Source: Corbicula japonica (Eukaryota > Mollusca > Bivalvia > Venerida > Cyrenidae). Taken from it: a stretch of 64,000 nucleotides of DNA. The notes beneath the pieces were generated by a model. That model was not told the DNA's origin. It did not search any database and saw only the letters and a program-made list of their open reading frames with translations. Location: assembly GCA_038501625.1 (NCBI GenBank), contig JAZAYU010000173.1, positions 124,001-188,000 of the forward strand, in the 5' to 3' direction. How positions within the stretch are numbered: position 1 is the first letter of the stretch; each line of letters starts with the position of its first letter. Shown piece after piece: positions 13,525 through 25,070 of this stretch. Made by a program: the position numbers and the translations under genes.

Positions 13525-14284
13525 AAATGACTTTTTTGCAAAATATTGCTCATTTTATATAAAAAACATAATATAATTAAAAAAAAGTTTTTGAAAAAAG
13601 TTTACTTAATACTCCATATTTGTCCAAAGGTTGTATCTCATATTGGATAAATTTCGTGTGCAATACGGTTGTAACTCAAGTTACAACCATGTTGCGCAAA
13701 AGGACATTGAGATGATTGACTTAACTGTTATGAGTCATAATTAAAATCAAACATTAATAGGATCGCTCAATAGATGAAAAAAGTACACTAATCACGTGAA
13801 AGGAAAAAATACGCACTGCCAGATAATTTAATTAACTTTCTCATTATAAGCAATCTTAATGACATCCTAAAGAGATGTCAAAACTAATTAGTGGATATAG
13901 TATTTCTAATATCATGTCAAGAAACATATACACATTGACTGAAAATAAGGCCTCATTTAAATTTAGCAGATGTCTCCGTTGCGAGACAGAAGACGTAGAT
14001 AACATGTGCAACGTGCAAAAAAATATATTAATTGCATCAACACATGTAAAACAACACGTAATTGTATGGTGCTCTGTTATCTAGACAATTTTAATAGAGA
14101 CTGGTACCATGCAGTCTATAAACAAATCAATCACTAATTATTTAGACGATTCTTTAAGCATATGTGCCACGTGATACAATGATTATATGTTAATAAGTTG
14201 GCCGCATTCAAGAAAATCGAGCACAATCATTTTTTCTATTGAAAAGAACAAACGAATTATTTTAAAAGATCAATTTTCAAGTAC

Positions 14285-14312
14285 GTCCGTCGGTCCGTCC
14301 GTCCGTCCGTCC

Positions 14313-14344
<32 letters not shown>
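14285..14344 (+). repeat. (GTCC)n(GTCT)n tetranucleotide microsatellite
   Basis: Compound tract: GTCC units followed by about eight GTCT units. It creates reading frames of Ser-Val-Cys-Leu or Arg-Thr-Asp repeats on the two strands, which are artefacts. Confidence 0.95.
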
Positions 14345-14346
<2 letters not shown>

Positions 14347-14365
14347 GCTTCTTTTACCCCTTTCT

Positions 14366-14442
14366 CTCATTTCTTCTATTCTTTTGGCTGTGGGATGAAA
14401 CAATGTTTTCTTTGTATTGATTTCTTGATATGCATATTTTAT
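14366..14442 (+). repeat. Family A 3' end, diverged fragment
   Basis: TTTTGGCTGTGGGATG, then TTTCTTGATATGCATATTTT, match the terminal blocks of family A in the right order. Placed directly after the microsatellite. Confidence 0.5.
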
Positions 14443-14885
14443 TCTTAACCGTAGTGCTCTCTTGAATAAGGTTTCTGCGCATCTCAATTTAAATTGTGAA
14501 AAAGATAGTCTACTGGAATCCAAGATATCGGTGAGACAACAAAAGATATTTGCAGTGAACTAGGCCATTTTAAATATATTAACAGAGAAAAACAATTGTT
14601 AGGAATAAAACAAGTTGACTTCTAGAAGTAAACAATTTCACCACAGTGTAAAATTACATTCTATGGTTACTTCTATATTGAAAATTGCTTACCCGAAAGG
14701 GACAGAGTATCAAACAGGTTTAAAACTTGTCGTTGAGTGGTAAACCATTGACCGGTGACATGGAAGTTGACATCTTTACCTCTTTAAACTCATTTCGTTC
14801 TTTTTTATGTTTTGCAATTAAGTGCCATATCAAACTCTGTCTGACATATTCCAACATCGGATTGCAAACATTTGTAAAAAAAAAA

Positions 14886-15192
14886 GTGAAATATGCATAT
14901 CAGGAGTTGCCACACCCAGAAAACACAGCCAACATGTAAAGATGAAAAATGCTGGTATTTAAATGATCAATTTAAACTTCGAAAAAGACACCACAAACAA
15001 GTATTGAGAAAGAGAACCTGAGTGGTTAACTCCTTGGAACGGTCAGAGGCAAACCATTTTTTCACTGAGGGTTTTAAAACAAGGTAAAAGGGTGCGCCAA
15101 CCTCACACATGACCCAACAGTGTTTCATATGAACAAACAAGTACACGTTGTCTTGGTGAATTTGCTCCAACCCACCCATCTACTTGACAATG
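14886..15192 (-). repeat. Family A retroelement 3' end, longer copy
   Basis: On the minus strand it reads from the CATTGTC and GGGTGGGTTGG block through the GACAACGTGTACTTGTTTG block, the GGTTTTAAAACC region and the AAGGAG variant, to CTGATATGCATATTTCAC at 14886. The copy is diverged (many substitutions). Confidence 0.75.
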
Positions 15193-17069
15193 TTTCAACT
15201 GGGTGTTTAAACATTTTCAGAACTGAACTCCTTTAGAATATTTTGAAACATTTTAAACGTTATGATGAAAATTATTCATATAGTTTACTTTCAGGATGTT
15301 TAAAGATGTTATCGTACGATGAAAGGATTTGTTTCATGCAATTGACATTTCAGAAGGCATGTCTTCAGTATTGATGTAAGCTGTTTACTGCAAAATAGGA
15401 TATGGAACCAAGCATTAAAGTGTGTTGGAAAAAAACACTAGAGCTTATCTTTTGTTTAATTATTATAAGCTTTATATGGTCAAAAAGAACAAGATTAATA
15501 TGTTGGTTTTTTTTTCGATAATGACGATTGTTTATGTGTTTATTAAAGGTTTCTCCAAAATCTTCTTTTCAATAAAGATAACAATTTGTTATCAACTGGA
15601 AATGATTAAACAGCTTTAGAACAGGAAAAATGCACCATCCGAAATTCGTGTTAAAATCTCATGTTTCTTAATCAAAGTTTAGCTGATGTATCCATTTTTA
15701 TTTTAATCTAAAGAAATAAATGGCACGATGCACTACTGGATAGAGGTTCCAATTTAAACAAATTTAAACTTGATTGATAATGACAGGATAAGAAATTACA
15801 CTAGAATGCTGTGATAAATTATTAGAATTGAGCGTGAGTGTGTGTGAGTGCGAATAAATTAAAGCTGTAGTTTCAAAGAAATTATAATTATAATTCCTTT
15901 CCATAATAATGAAATAGTTTTACTGCATTTAGGAATATGCTTTAAAATTCTTATAAACACGAATTTCAGATTAAATTTAAATCTTTAAATTTAAATCAAT
16001 GCATGCAAATTGCAAAGGGGACAATCAAATGTGACTTAACATTGCATGCATAAAAGATCCTTTATTCAACTGGAGTTGAAATATTGAAAGTTATTTTTGC
16101 TTCGGTCTGTGAAATCATTAAGAATGTTATAAGTAACCAAAAGCAAAACAACAATTAATTCCAGACATATCCTTAGGGTCATGTTGCGACGCTTGCGTTT
16201 GTTTTACATCACTAAATTTAACAAAATATAATAATGTAATAGTATCAAAATTTTACATGTCGTGTTCTTTGTCTTATGTGGATCCCTTGTCATCTTTTTT
16301 TGTTTTGTAAACTTATTTGGTGTGAATTCGTCATGTTTTGGATTTTTAAGTCTAGAAACCAAAATATTATTTCAGAATTGTTTTGAATATTTATAGATGT
16401 ATCGGTTTGCCCAAAAGAAGATAAGGCAGCTTTCGTAATAACGTGTCTACTGGAATCGGAAACCCGTAACGATGTGCTTGCGTTTGCGGAAACACGTTTA
16501 CATTGACAGTTTACATTCACGAAGACGGATAAAGCTTTATGAGTTCCTTCCTTATATTTGGCATGACTTCCTCCGTATAAATAATTAATTATAAAGTAAT
16601 CTCAGGTCGCGAAATACAATCCGTAAAAGTTGTCAGTTGCATACAAAATTTAATTACTATTATGCTAGAAACACGTCAGATATTTTTAGCGTTAACGTTG
16701 AATTAAAAATCGTTTTATTTAAAATAATGACTTCCAAAGTTGACAGAAACGCTGTGTTATCGCATTTTATCTCATTTTTATATTTTACAGCAATGAAGAG
16801 GAATGTTAGCAGAATGTTATTGAAACCAGATGTTATCAGGATTTTGAACTTTTGACCGATAAGTGGATTTTGCTTAAAAATTGCCAGTTATAAATTAACT
16901 ATATTTACGTAATAGATAATAATAAAGCTTGTCTTGTATCAAGAACTGAAAAACAATCATTCCTGAAAACAGGACCAATGTGAATAAATCAGAGCCAATA
17001 CGACTTTACAGAGCCAATTAAAAATTGGACGAATTTGATTGGTTGATGCAGCAGGGCCAATAAAAAAGT
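15193..17069. other. AT-rich stretch, nothing recognised
   Basis: Short chance frames only. Several CCAAT/ATTGG motifs cluster at 16975-17060; no promoter can be supported from that alone. Confidence 0.55.
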
Positions 17070-17211
17070 AGAATATGCTTTTCAGGGATCGCAACACTCA
17101 CAAAACACAGCATCTACACGCAGCGAAGAAGAGAGTTAAAGAAAGCATGCTTGCAATAAGTATGTCAATTCAAATAAAATGCCACAAACAGTTAACGAAA
17201 ATGAGAACCCT
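17070..17211 (-). repeat. Family A 3' end, 5'-truncated and diverged
   Basis: On the minus strand: GGGTTCTCATTTTCGTTAAC, then TGTTTGTGGCATTTT, then CTGTGTTTTGTGAGTG and the degenerate terminal block at 17070. Confidence 0.6.
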
Positions 17212-17406
17212 TTCGTTCTTTTAAAGATTTTTTCTAAACCGGGTTTTTCTCTGCACCTTTAAAAGTTAGATTCTCTCTTAAAAACTGACACGGTAAAAGA
17301 ATGTTATTGTAATGCAGGAATGAAATTATGAATGACGCAGACGTATTGTCTATGTTGCAGCCATTGGTAATATCTTTCTGTGTCATAAAGCTCTTTATAT
17401 TTATAT

Positions 17407-17433
17407 TACAACAACAACAACAACAGCAACAAC
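17407..17433 (+). repeat. (CAA)n microsatellite
   Basis: Nine CAA-like triplets with one CAG interruption. Confidence 0.85.
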
Positions 17434-17913
17434 GTGGATGTCGCCAGCAGAGAAGGAAATTTAATAAACAGAAATATTTCCGGAATTTCTCTTGATTTGA
17501 GAAAGTTTTATAAACATTATGTTACAAAATGGATCGCATCTTAATTTGGATAACTTAGTTATTTTAAATTGACTAGTCGTGGATGGAAATAGGAAGGAAG
17601 TCAATTCGTTTCCATCATGAAATTCATGATTTTATATATAAAGCAAACTTCAGACCAGAAGAACCAGAGAGAGTTGGCTGCCACAATATGTCTGAATAAT
17701 GCATATAGAAACAACTTGCATATCTGCATTTTCTAGGTGGCGTATACCAGCCAGGTCACTACTGTAGACTGATTGTAGATTGCCAGACATTTAAACAGAG
17801 TTGACACGTTATCTCTTCAGACACGTCAATAAGTAATGTTAAAATCTAGAACTATACAAGATATTTAGTTAATTAATGAAATTGTCATTAATCAAGTTAA
17901 ATCATTAGTAAGG

Positions 17914-17963
17914 GGAAAGCCAAGCAAAGCGCCCGAAGGGCGATTTGCGGGCTTTGCCCGCCT
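17914..17963. other. GC-rich double hairpin
   Basis: Two adjacent hairpins: CGCCC-GAA-GGGCG and GCGGGC-TTT-GCCCGC, in otherwise AT-rich DNA. They lie just after a 29 bp sequence (17868-17896) that recurs with two mismatches at 20160-20188. Probably a terminus of an unrecognised element. Confidence 0.5.
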
Positions 17964-19250
17964 ATAGATAATGTGTATGCAGCGTGTAATTATTGAAAAT
18001 GATCAATTTAAAAAATGAAAATATATACCCGTCCGACATTTTTTTCGGTTCCCACTTCATGGCGCCATATTGAATATTGAACTTCGGGATACTTCCGGTA
18101 TCGCTAAAGAACGGTGTACGAACGTTACGTCAATGTTTAAAACACAAATCGCGGTCCAAATGTTAGACTTTCGCAGAGTTAATAAAAAATAAAAGACGGC
18201 AGTCTACAAAATGTAAGACATGTACCGTAATTAATATTTTAAGGAGATTCAGAACTTTTAAAATGTCTCATGGAATCTTTTATAATAAAATGGTATATAA
18301 TTATTGAAAATCCATTTGTCTAACTTTTCACTTTATGCCACTGTAAATCTACATCAGTCCAACAGCATTTAGTGGAATGTAATGATTATCTATTTTTATA
18401 TACAGTGCACATAATTTATACAAAACTGTCAGTCAATATGTTAGAAGTCCTGTCCTAGAATTAATAAATAAAAAAACTCTCATGCAAACATGGGTCAAAA
18501 TACAGCCTTAATGTAATTAACTATAATTAATTACAATTTTTCAATTAATTGAATATAATTAATAACAGAGAAATATTCAATTGTTGTAATCAATTTATTA
18601 AAACAATTTTAAAAAGCAAAATAATTGTGAATTAAATTTAATTACAATTAAATTCAAGTAGCAAACTGTCACAAACATAGCTATAATATAGTGACAAAAG
18701 ATTATGCAGTGGCTGTTATCAGCCAGGGTTATAAATTTCACAACAAAGAAACATTAAGTGTGATTTGGATATAAATCTGAAACTGTTTCACACAAATTTC
18801 GCACCTACTGGTCTTCCTAAAAGTTGTAAGTTGGATATGAATATCAACTGAATCGCAAGAAAAATGTACCTTTCAAGTAGCCTTAAGAAAGAATTCTACA
18901 TGCATTTTCAACAAGAGCCAGTTTATTTGGCTCTTCTCAGCAGAGGGAAGTGTTAAGATCTTAATGGTGTTGACTGACAGACGTTAACATTGAAGTAGTG
19001 GCGTTTTTGAATGCAATGATTATGACTTGAAAATCTGCATCAAGTTAAGTCAATATTTCACCGGCATTAAAAATATAAACAATGTTTAGTGCCAAAGTCT
19101 CAAGATGATCCCATGTAAAGGCTTAAGCACTCAAGAAAATCTTGATATAAATCATAAATCTGTCACAGCATCATCATTGTATTTGTGGATATATTGCACA
19201 ACAATGCAATTATCATCTTTACCTTAAAATAATTTTAAATCTTTAATTAT
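17964..19250. other. AT-rich stretch with a low-complexity TTAAT tract
   Basis: Between about 18505 and 18665 the sequence is nearly all A and T, built of AATTA/TTAAT variants. Nothing coding recognised. Confidence 0.55.
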
Positions 19251-19257
19251 TGCTGTA

Positions 19258-19331
19258 TTGAGCAAGACTTGGAACTCAAACCTCTGGTTTACCAGGCCGA
19301 CGCTTTACCAATTGAGCTTAAGAGGCCACCA
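19258..19331 (-). pseudogene. tRNA-Thr-like relic
   Basis: On the minus strand TTAAGCTCAATTGGTAAAGC matches an A box and D arm closely. It is followed by an anticodon-loop-like CTGGTAA (anticodon GGT would be Thr) and a degenerate B box GTTTGAGTTCCAAG. The anticodon stem and T stem do not pair well and the acceptor ends do not match. So this is a tRNA pseudogene or a tRNA-derived SINE head, not a working tRNA. Confidence 0.45.
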
Positions 19332-20539
19332 TGTTCGAATGCTATTTAAAACCTTTCCCTTAGTTTTGCCCGATAACCGAATATCAATATAAGAAAGGTA
19401 TTATTCAATTCCTATGTCTACAACCCAACCACATGTGAACCGACCAGTTTTCAGGAGCATCCTAATTTCGTTAACAGTTTGTTTACTGCTATGCAAATAA
19501 CAGAAACGCTCTGTAACTTCATAGCTATCTGTGGTAAGCTGTCATATCTGATGTACCCAAAACAGGTTCAAATAAGGTTTGAAACATTATTTTTGTGAAT
19601 TTACAAATATATAGTTTTATAACACCTTTTAGGTGATTCAGCAAAACATATTGTGTCCAATCATTATTGATTTTAACAAGTAAGCTGATAATACACGGTT
19701 CCTGCTGGTCGGACAACGCTATCTAAGCAGTTCTCTGGCTTTCCCCTTTAAATAGGTAGCACCTATAGTTCATATTATAACATATTTATAATATATGTAT
19801 AACATAATCGTTATAATTCGTAAAAAAGATTACTTACTTTTGTTTGGCTTAAATAATGGTTGGGATAAAATATCAAATAAATAATATATGGAAGACAACA
19901 ACTTGAACCATGAAACTATAAAATATATACATGATAAAACTTGCGTAATCACTGCAATAATTAATCATTGATGTGTCAAGTAGGTAACGAAGATGAATGG
20001 TGTGTCCTTCATATGTTTCATTAGTCAATCTTTAAGAACTGACAAAACATCCCGGTGGATATCGAATTTGATGGCCCATGTAAATAATAAATTATTAATT
20101 TACTATCTTATATTGGCCCAGCACAGTTACGTCTTCATGTAAATTTGATTTTTTATTATGTTAATTAATAAAATTGTCGTTAATCAAGAGAATTCACATT
20201 CACCTTGGTATCGACTACCCTTAGTCTAATAAGAAGGCCAATATGATTTCGATTGATTGATTGATAACATTATTAAATGTTATTGGTATGAAAAACCCAA
20301 TTTACGCAGACAGACTCAATCAATTTGATGCTATTCCGTTTACCAGAAATATAATATGGGTTATTTGTGCACTGTACAATTCAGTTATTAATTTCACGCG
20401 GAAAATGCTCTAAGATAAGCTGTCAGATATACTGTAGTGGCCATGTTGTTAGTGCTGGTCTTAAACACTGGAAAAATTGTCGACAAAAATAATTAAATTA
20501 CTATGAAATCCGAGGTATCAATATGCAACTCGGTGCTAA
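19332..20539. other. AT-rich stretch, nothing recognised
   Basis: Contains the second member of the 29 bp direct repeat (20160-20188) and a short GATT run near 20255. No gene supported. Confidence 0.55.
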
Positions 20540-21267
20540 ATATTCTACAGCGCTCTGCAGGCCTGGTGATAAACCCATCTACAGTTGATCATTATTCATA
20601 CCTCTTTGATTGTACGACGGTGGAAGGGGTTTAAAAGTTTATGAAGGTTTGTGTGGAATATTTATATGAATCTAGAAGCTCGAATTGTTTCTTTTCTCCC
20701 TGTCATCGTGTTCTTGCTGATTTGACATCAGGAGCTCTGTTCTTGGTACGAACATTGAGTACCCACCCCTTTGGCTTTGCAATGATATCAGCTTCTTTGT
20801 TTTATATGTTTGTGTGTTTTTGTATGCAGCATTGTTGATGAGTGGGTTGGAATTTTTTACCAAGACAACTTGTACTTGTTTGTTGATATGAGAACCTGTT
20901 TGGTGCACCCTAGAACCTGGTTTAAACCCCCAGTGGCAAAATGTTTTGCCACTAACCATTCCAAGGCGGTAACCCCAAGGGTTCTCTTTTTTAATTGTTT
21001 GTGGCGTCTTAAAAATTTGAATTTGACATACTTATAAAAACATGCTCTCTTTTCCTCTCTTCTTTTTCGCTGCAATTTGATTTGCCACTGACCGTTCCAA
21101 GGCGGTAACCCCTCGGGTTCTCATTTTTGTTTATTGTTAGTGGTGTCTTTTTTGAAACTGATTATTTTATTAACCATGCTCTCTCCCCCTCTCTTCATCT
21201 TGACTGTGTGGGGAGGCTGTTTTTTCTGAATGTGGCGATTCCTGATATGCATATTTCACCTTTTTTT
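20540..21267 (+). mobile_element. Retroelement 3' end (family A) with RT C-terminal tail and internal duplication
   Basis: The first 90 bp (20543-20632) translate to the tail of an RT-type polyprotein: LQRSAGLVINPSTVDHY, then YLFDCTTV, then a stop. This is the same tail as in the copy at 23153. The family A 3' untranslated region follows. At about 21077 the sequence restarts at the TTTGCCACTGACCGTTCC block, so the segment 20944-21071 is repeated as 21077-21267, and only the second pass reaches the common terminus GATATGCATATTTCACC. The repeat could be a second insertion into the first or a local duplication. Confidence 0.75.
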
Positions 21268-22530
21268 CGAAAACTATTAGACGTTGACAGGTCGACAGAT
21301 ATCTGTTACGGTATATATAATAATTCACGAATCCCATTACACACTATGAAATGGATAACACGTTTTTAAGCGAGGAACAATAACAAATGGAATAATATTA
21401 CAGTATGTTTTTTCATGCATGTACGCAAAAATACTTCGATTGAAGTCGCATTAAGTAGTCCAGAGTGTTGTTTCAATACTATGATGGATTAGATAAACGT
21501 CTTGATGTTTAAGACTCCTAATAATATCTCCATATTCTTTGTCGTTAATATTCTAATTTAATATGGTCTTCTAAAAAATGCACACATCTCCTGTTTTCTC
21601 ACTGGCTAAAAGCATTATACCAAATTAGTTTCATTAAGTTTGCAATTTGAGTGCATTAACCAGAAGCGGAATTCAAGGCCACATTTACATGAAAAACAAG
21701 TTTGTCAACAAGATCTTGAAATGGTTTCTCGATGTATTCTAATTTAAATTGGTTCCTGTGATAATGTCCTGGCTGATATATATATGCTGTTTTAAAATAG
21801 CAAAATCGTTATACTAGATATTTTGACTGTGACAAAACTCGATAACTTATTTTCTGATAAAGCAGTTTTGATAACGCATCTGCAATAATAGAATAATACG
21901 AGTAAATACGAAAATACGTTCATTGCTATGATTAATTTATAGGAATTATGGTTATGTTTAATTTCCCGTTACGTATTACAGATTTCTCTAGCTTTCATGT
22001 CTAAAACCATATAATAGCCATATTATGCACTGTCACTCTATAGAAACAATCCAGCATTAGTTAAAAAATCTAACGCCAATACGACAGGTCTGAAAAATAA
22101 AATAACGTAGATATGACAGTCGTAAAATGTCCTTGATTAAGGCATTGATCTAAGATATATTTTATCAAAAACAAACATTTTAGAGATTTCGTTTTCAAAT
22201 TTTAAGCATGTGAATATTTAAACTTTAACATATGCTGGTTTATATAATAATCATATGCCTGCCAATAAAAACGCAAGATTTTATTTTTTGGAATTTAAAA
22301 ATCAGTAAGTAACCAATCGATACATTGATTGTCCACTGATGTTTTAAACTTTCTCTCCTATGTTTACCCGGACAAACGCACAATTTTTCATTTTTGCATG
22401 TATACAGGTATGAATAACCTCAAAACAAGCCCATCTGTTAACCTTTACTTACGGCTACGGAAATCCCATCTTCAAATTTCAAGTTTTACTCTATGCAAAT
22501 GTGAAAATGCTTAGGCTTTTAGGCAACCAC
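21268..22530. other. AT-rich stretch, nothing recognised
   Basis: No gene, repeat block or RNA gene identified. Confidence 0.55.
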
Positions 22531-22542
22531 CAAACATGATGT

Positions 22543-22650
22543 TTTGGGCATTATCCAAAGTGGGATGTCTCGACCTCGACGTGAAATCGCTCGTCGGATG
22601 CATCGTTTTCCGTCGACAATTAATCGTTTTGACCAACGACATCTTATTGA
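22543..22650 (+). pseudogene. Possible transposase helix-turn-helix relic
   Basis: In one plus-strand frame the stretch reads GIIQSGMSRPRREIARRM, then PSTINRFDQRH. This has the look of the N-terminal helix-turn-helix of Tc1/IS630-type transposases (G-x-x-Q-x-G-x-S then IARRx then STI-R). It is not preceded by a start codon or followed by a catalytic domain, and no inverted termini were found. A chance resemblance cannot be excluded. Confidence 0.35.
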
Positions 22651-22758
22651 TTTTAAACACACCTTCCTTTGCCAATTGATTAAACTTTTACACACAACAA
22701 AATATTCCAAAAACTAGAATGTTGCATTTTCATTGGCAGTCAGTATATTGAAATAGTT

Positions 22759-23357
22759 ATGCTGAGGTTAGTAAATTTTCCGCTTTTAGACGGCGATGTT
22801 CCTCGTGCAACATCTTACTGGGTTCATATCTCACAGCCTGTTTGCTTTTCAAGAGCTTGCAACGATGTTAATGATTTCAATGAACGTAATCTTTGCATTA
22901 CAGAAAAACTTTTAAAACAAGGTTATCGGTATCACAAAATAAGGAAAACCTTTTGCAAGTTTTATCGCCGATACCCAGTTCTAATTCATAAATACAGGTG
23001 CAGTTTAAAATCACTATTGCAACAAGGTATTTCAGAGCCAGTTTTTTATGAAGATTTAATTTATAAACTTAAGAAGATAAAAGGCAATGTTAATTTCTCC
23101 CGGTTATTCGTAAAACTGCTGTAAATTTAAAAAGAAAGGTTACCAACATGATATTCTACAGCGCTCTGCAGGCCTGGTGATTATCCCATCTACAGTTGAT
23201 CATTATGCTTACCTCTTTGATTGCACGACGGTGGCAGAGGTTTTAGTGTATGAAGGTTTATGGGGAAATCTTTTCTTAAAAGAACGTATAAGCTTGATTT
23301 GTTTCGTTTATCCCTGTCATCGTGTTATTGCTGATTTTAATCCAGGAGCCCTGGTCT
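22759..23357 (+). pseudogene. C-terminal part of a retroelement reverse-transcriptase protein, frameshifted
   Basis: Frame one (22759-23121) runs from VNFPLLDGDVP through YWVHISQPVCFSRAC, FNERNLCITEKLLKQGYRYH and KTFCKFYRRY to LLQQGISEPVFYEDL. The frame then breaks, and a one-base shift near 23111-23123 moves it into the frame that continues KKKGYQHDILQRSAGLVIIP, TVDHYAYLFDCTTV up to a stop at 23357. From family knowledge this order (LDGDVP, YGVYISQL-like, GYRYHKLRK-like, MRQTACLV-like, LFNCTTV-like) is the C-terminal end of a class of RT proteins common in molluscs and cnidarians. The catalytic RT domain itself would lie upstream and is absent, as expected of a 5'-truncated copy. It is directly continuous with the family A 3' region. 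No autonomous function is possible. Confidence 0.65.
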
Positions 23358-23765
23358 AGGTAAGTTCATTGAGTACCCGCCGTTGGCTATGCAATGCTAT
23401 TAGCTTCTTATGTTTTATGTGTTTGTGTGCTTTTGCATGCATCATTGTTGAGCCGTTGGGTGGGTTGAAGTTATTTCACTAAGACAACTTGTACTTGTTT
23501 TGTGATTCGAGAACCTGTTGGGGCAAGTGTGAGGTTGGTGCACCCTAAAACCTGGTTTAAACCCCCGGGGCAAAAATTGTTTTGCCACTGACATTTCCAT
23601 GGCGGTAACCCCTCGGGTTCTCACTTTCGTTAATTGTTTGTGGCGTCCATATTGAAATTGAGTATTGTAATACCATGCTCTCTTCCTCTCTACTGTTTGG
23701 CTGTGTGGGGAGGCTGTGTCTGCTGGATGTGGCCATCCCTGATATGCATATTTCACTTTTTATAG
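23358..23765 (+). repeat. 3' untranslated region of the retroelement (family A reference copy)
   Basis: Contains all family A blocks in order: TTCATTGAGTACC, GACAACTTGTACTTG, GGCAAGTGTGAGGTTGGTG, CCTGGTTTAAACCC, TTTTGCCACTGACATTTCC, GGCGGTAACCCCTCGGG, GCTGTGTGGGGAGGCTG and GATATGCATATTTCACT with a T-run. It is the most complete copy in the window and shows that the many short family A fragments are 3' ends of one retroelement. Short frames on either strand here are shadows. Confidence 0.75.
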
Positions 23766-24932
23766 AAATGCCATATTACTGCCAACGCCGCTACATACCT
23801 TGCAAAATTATATATACATTATATACATTGTTTGCAATCAACTCAGTACACTTGATCGAAAGCCCTACACGTTTCGTTTACCTGTAACAGCCTTTAATAA
23901 CTTATTGTTAAAATGAATTACATTATACTGAAAAAGAGGCTAGAATGTGCAAACAGACTATATCAATTTAAGCATATCTCCGAACATTAAAACCTTTCAG
24001 TGAAATACGAAAATGCATTAAGATAATTGTCGATGCAGAAGACTTTCTTAAGTCATGTGCTAACTTGATCTGTTTTGTTTAAAATAAACTATGATTATAT
24101 GATCTTTTATAGACTTTAGTTGATTGACAAATACTTTGTTCTTTAAAAATAATGTAATATCATTTTCATATTACATAACAACCACGTCCTCCATTAAAAT
24201 AAATATTTTATCATTAACAATATATATTTTAATACACTTCCTACCGTTGCTTTGTCGTTTATAATAGTTAACCAAAACCACATCTCTGCATCGTCATTAG
24301 CGACTTAGTCAGTAAATAAATATTGATAAGACAGGCGTGTCAGAGTCGACGTCTTTAAACAGATTTCCTTAATTTAATCTATCTCACCATCCGTTTTTCA
24401 CTGATTAAGTCTGGAAAATGCTCTTATAATGTCAAAGCTACAGTACAAAGTACTTTAAAGATTAGACGTCCTTTTTAAGAATAAGTTTTTAAAGTTTATG
24501 TCCTCAAGTACAGTTAATTTGATTACATTTTCTGTGCGCATGAACCCAGGCTACTGATTAAGGAACGGATTTGATCATTTGAAACGGTTGACTGTTATCT
24601 CTTGGATTCAAGATCTGCCTCTATTCGGATTCAGAGCATGACCGAAGTTTCCAGTTCATAAATAAACTTGTGTATTTTATGCCTTTACATCGTCCACTTG
24701 GTAGCCTTTTAATATAACTGCCGCATAAGTTATGTAGTACCCCATTGTACTATAGATATATATAGTTAAACTTTAAATAAAAGGAGAAAATTAGTTTGAT
24801 AAAACCATTGTCTGTTTCCATAAAACCTAATACTTCCAAGAAGGTGCTGAGATGAACTAGGACGAGCAGACATGAACTTCTTTGGCTTTAGAATCGTTAT
24901 TTACAGTTGTGTCAACCTCACATTCTTCAAAA
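23766..24932. other. AT-rich stretch, nothing recognised
   Basis: No feature could be supported. Confidence 0.55.
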
Positions 24933-25070
24933 AATGAAATAAGCATATCAGGAATGGCCACATTCAGCAGACACATCCACCCGCACACAACAATAACGTT
25001 TATAGAACAAAATAGCATGTTAATGAAATGATCAGTTGCAAAATAGACGTCGTAAAACAATAAACGAAAG
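24933..25070 (-). repeat. Family A 3' end, 5'-truncated
   Basis: On the minus strand: CTTTCGTTTATTGTTTTACG, then TGATCATTTCATTAACATGC, then GTGTGCGGGTGGATGTGTC and CTGATATGCTTATTTCAT. The first and last blocks match the family order. Confidence 0.6.

Noticed and set aside
14257..14523. Ser-Val-Cys-Leu or Arg-Thr-Asp rich frames
   Set aside because: Translation of the GTCC/GTCT microsatellite.
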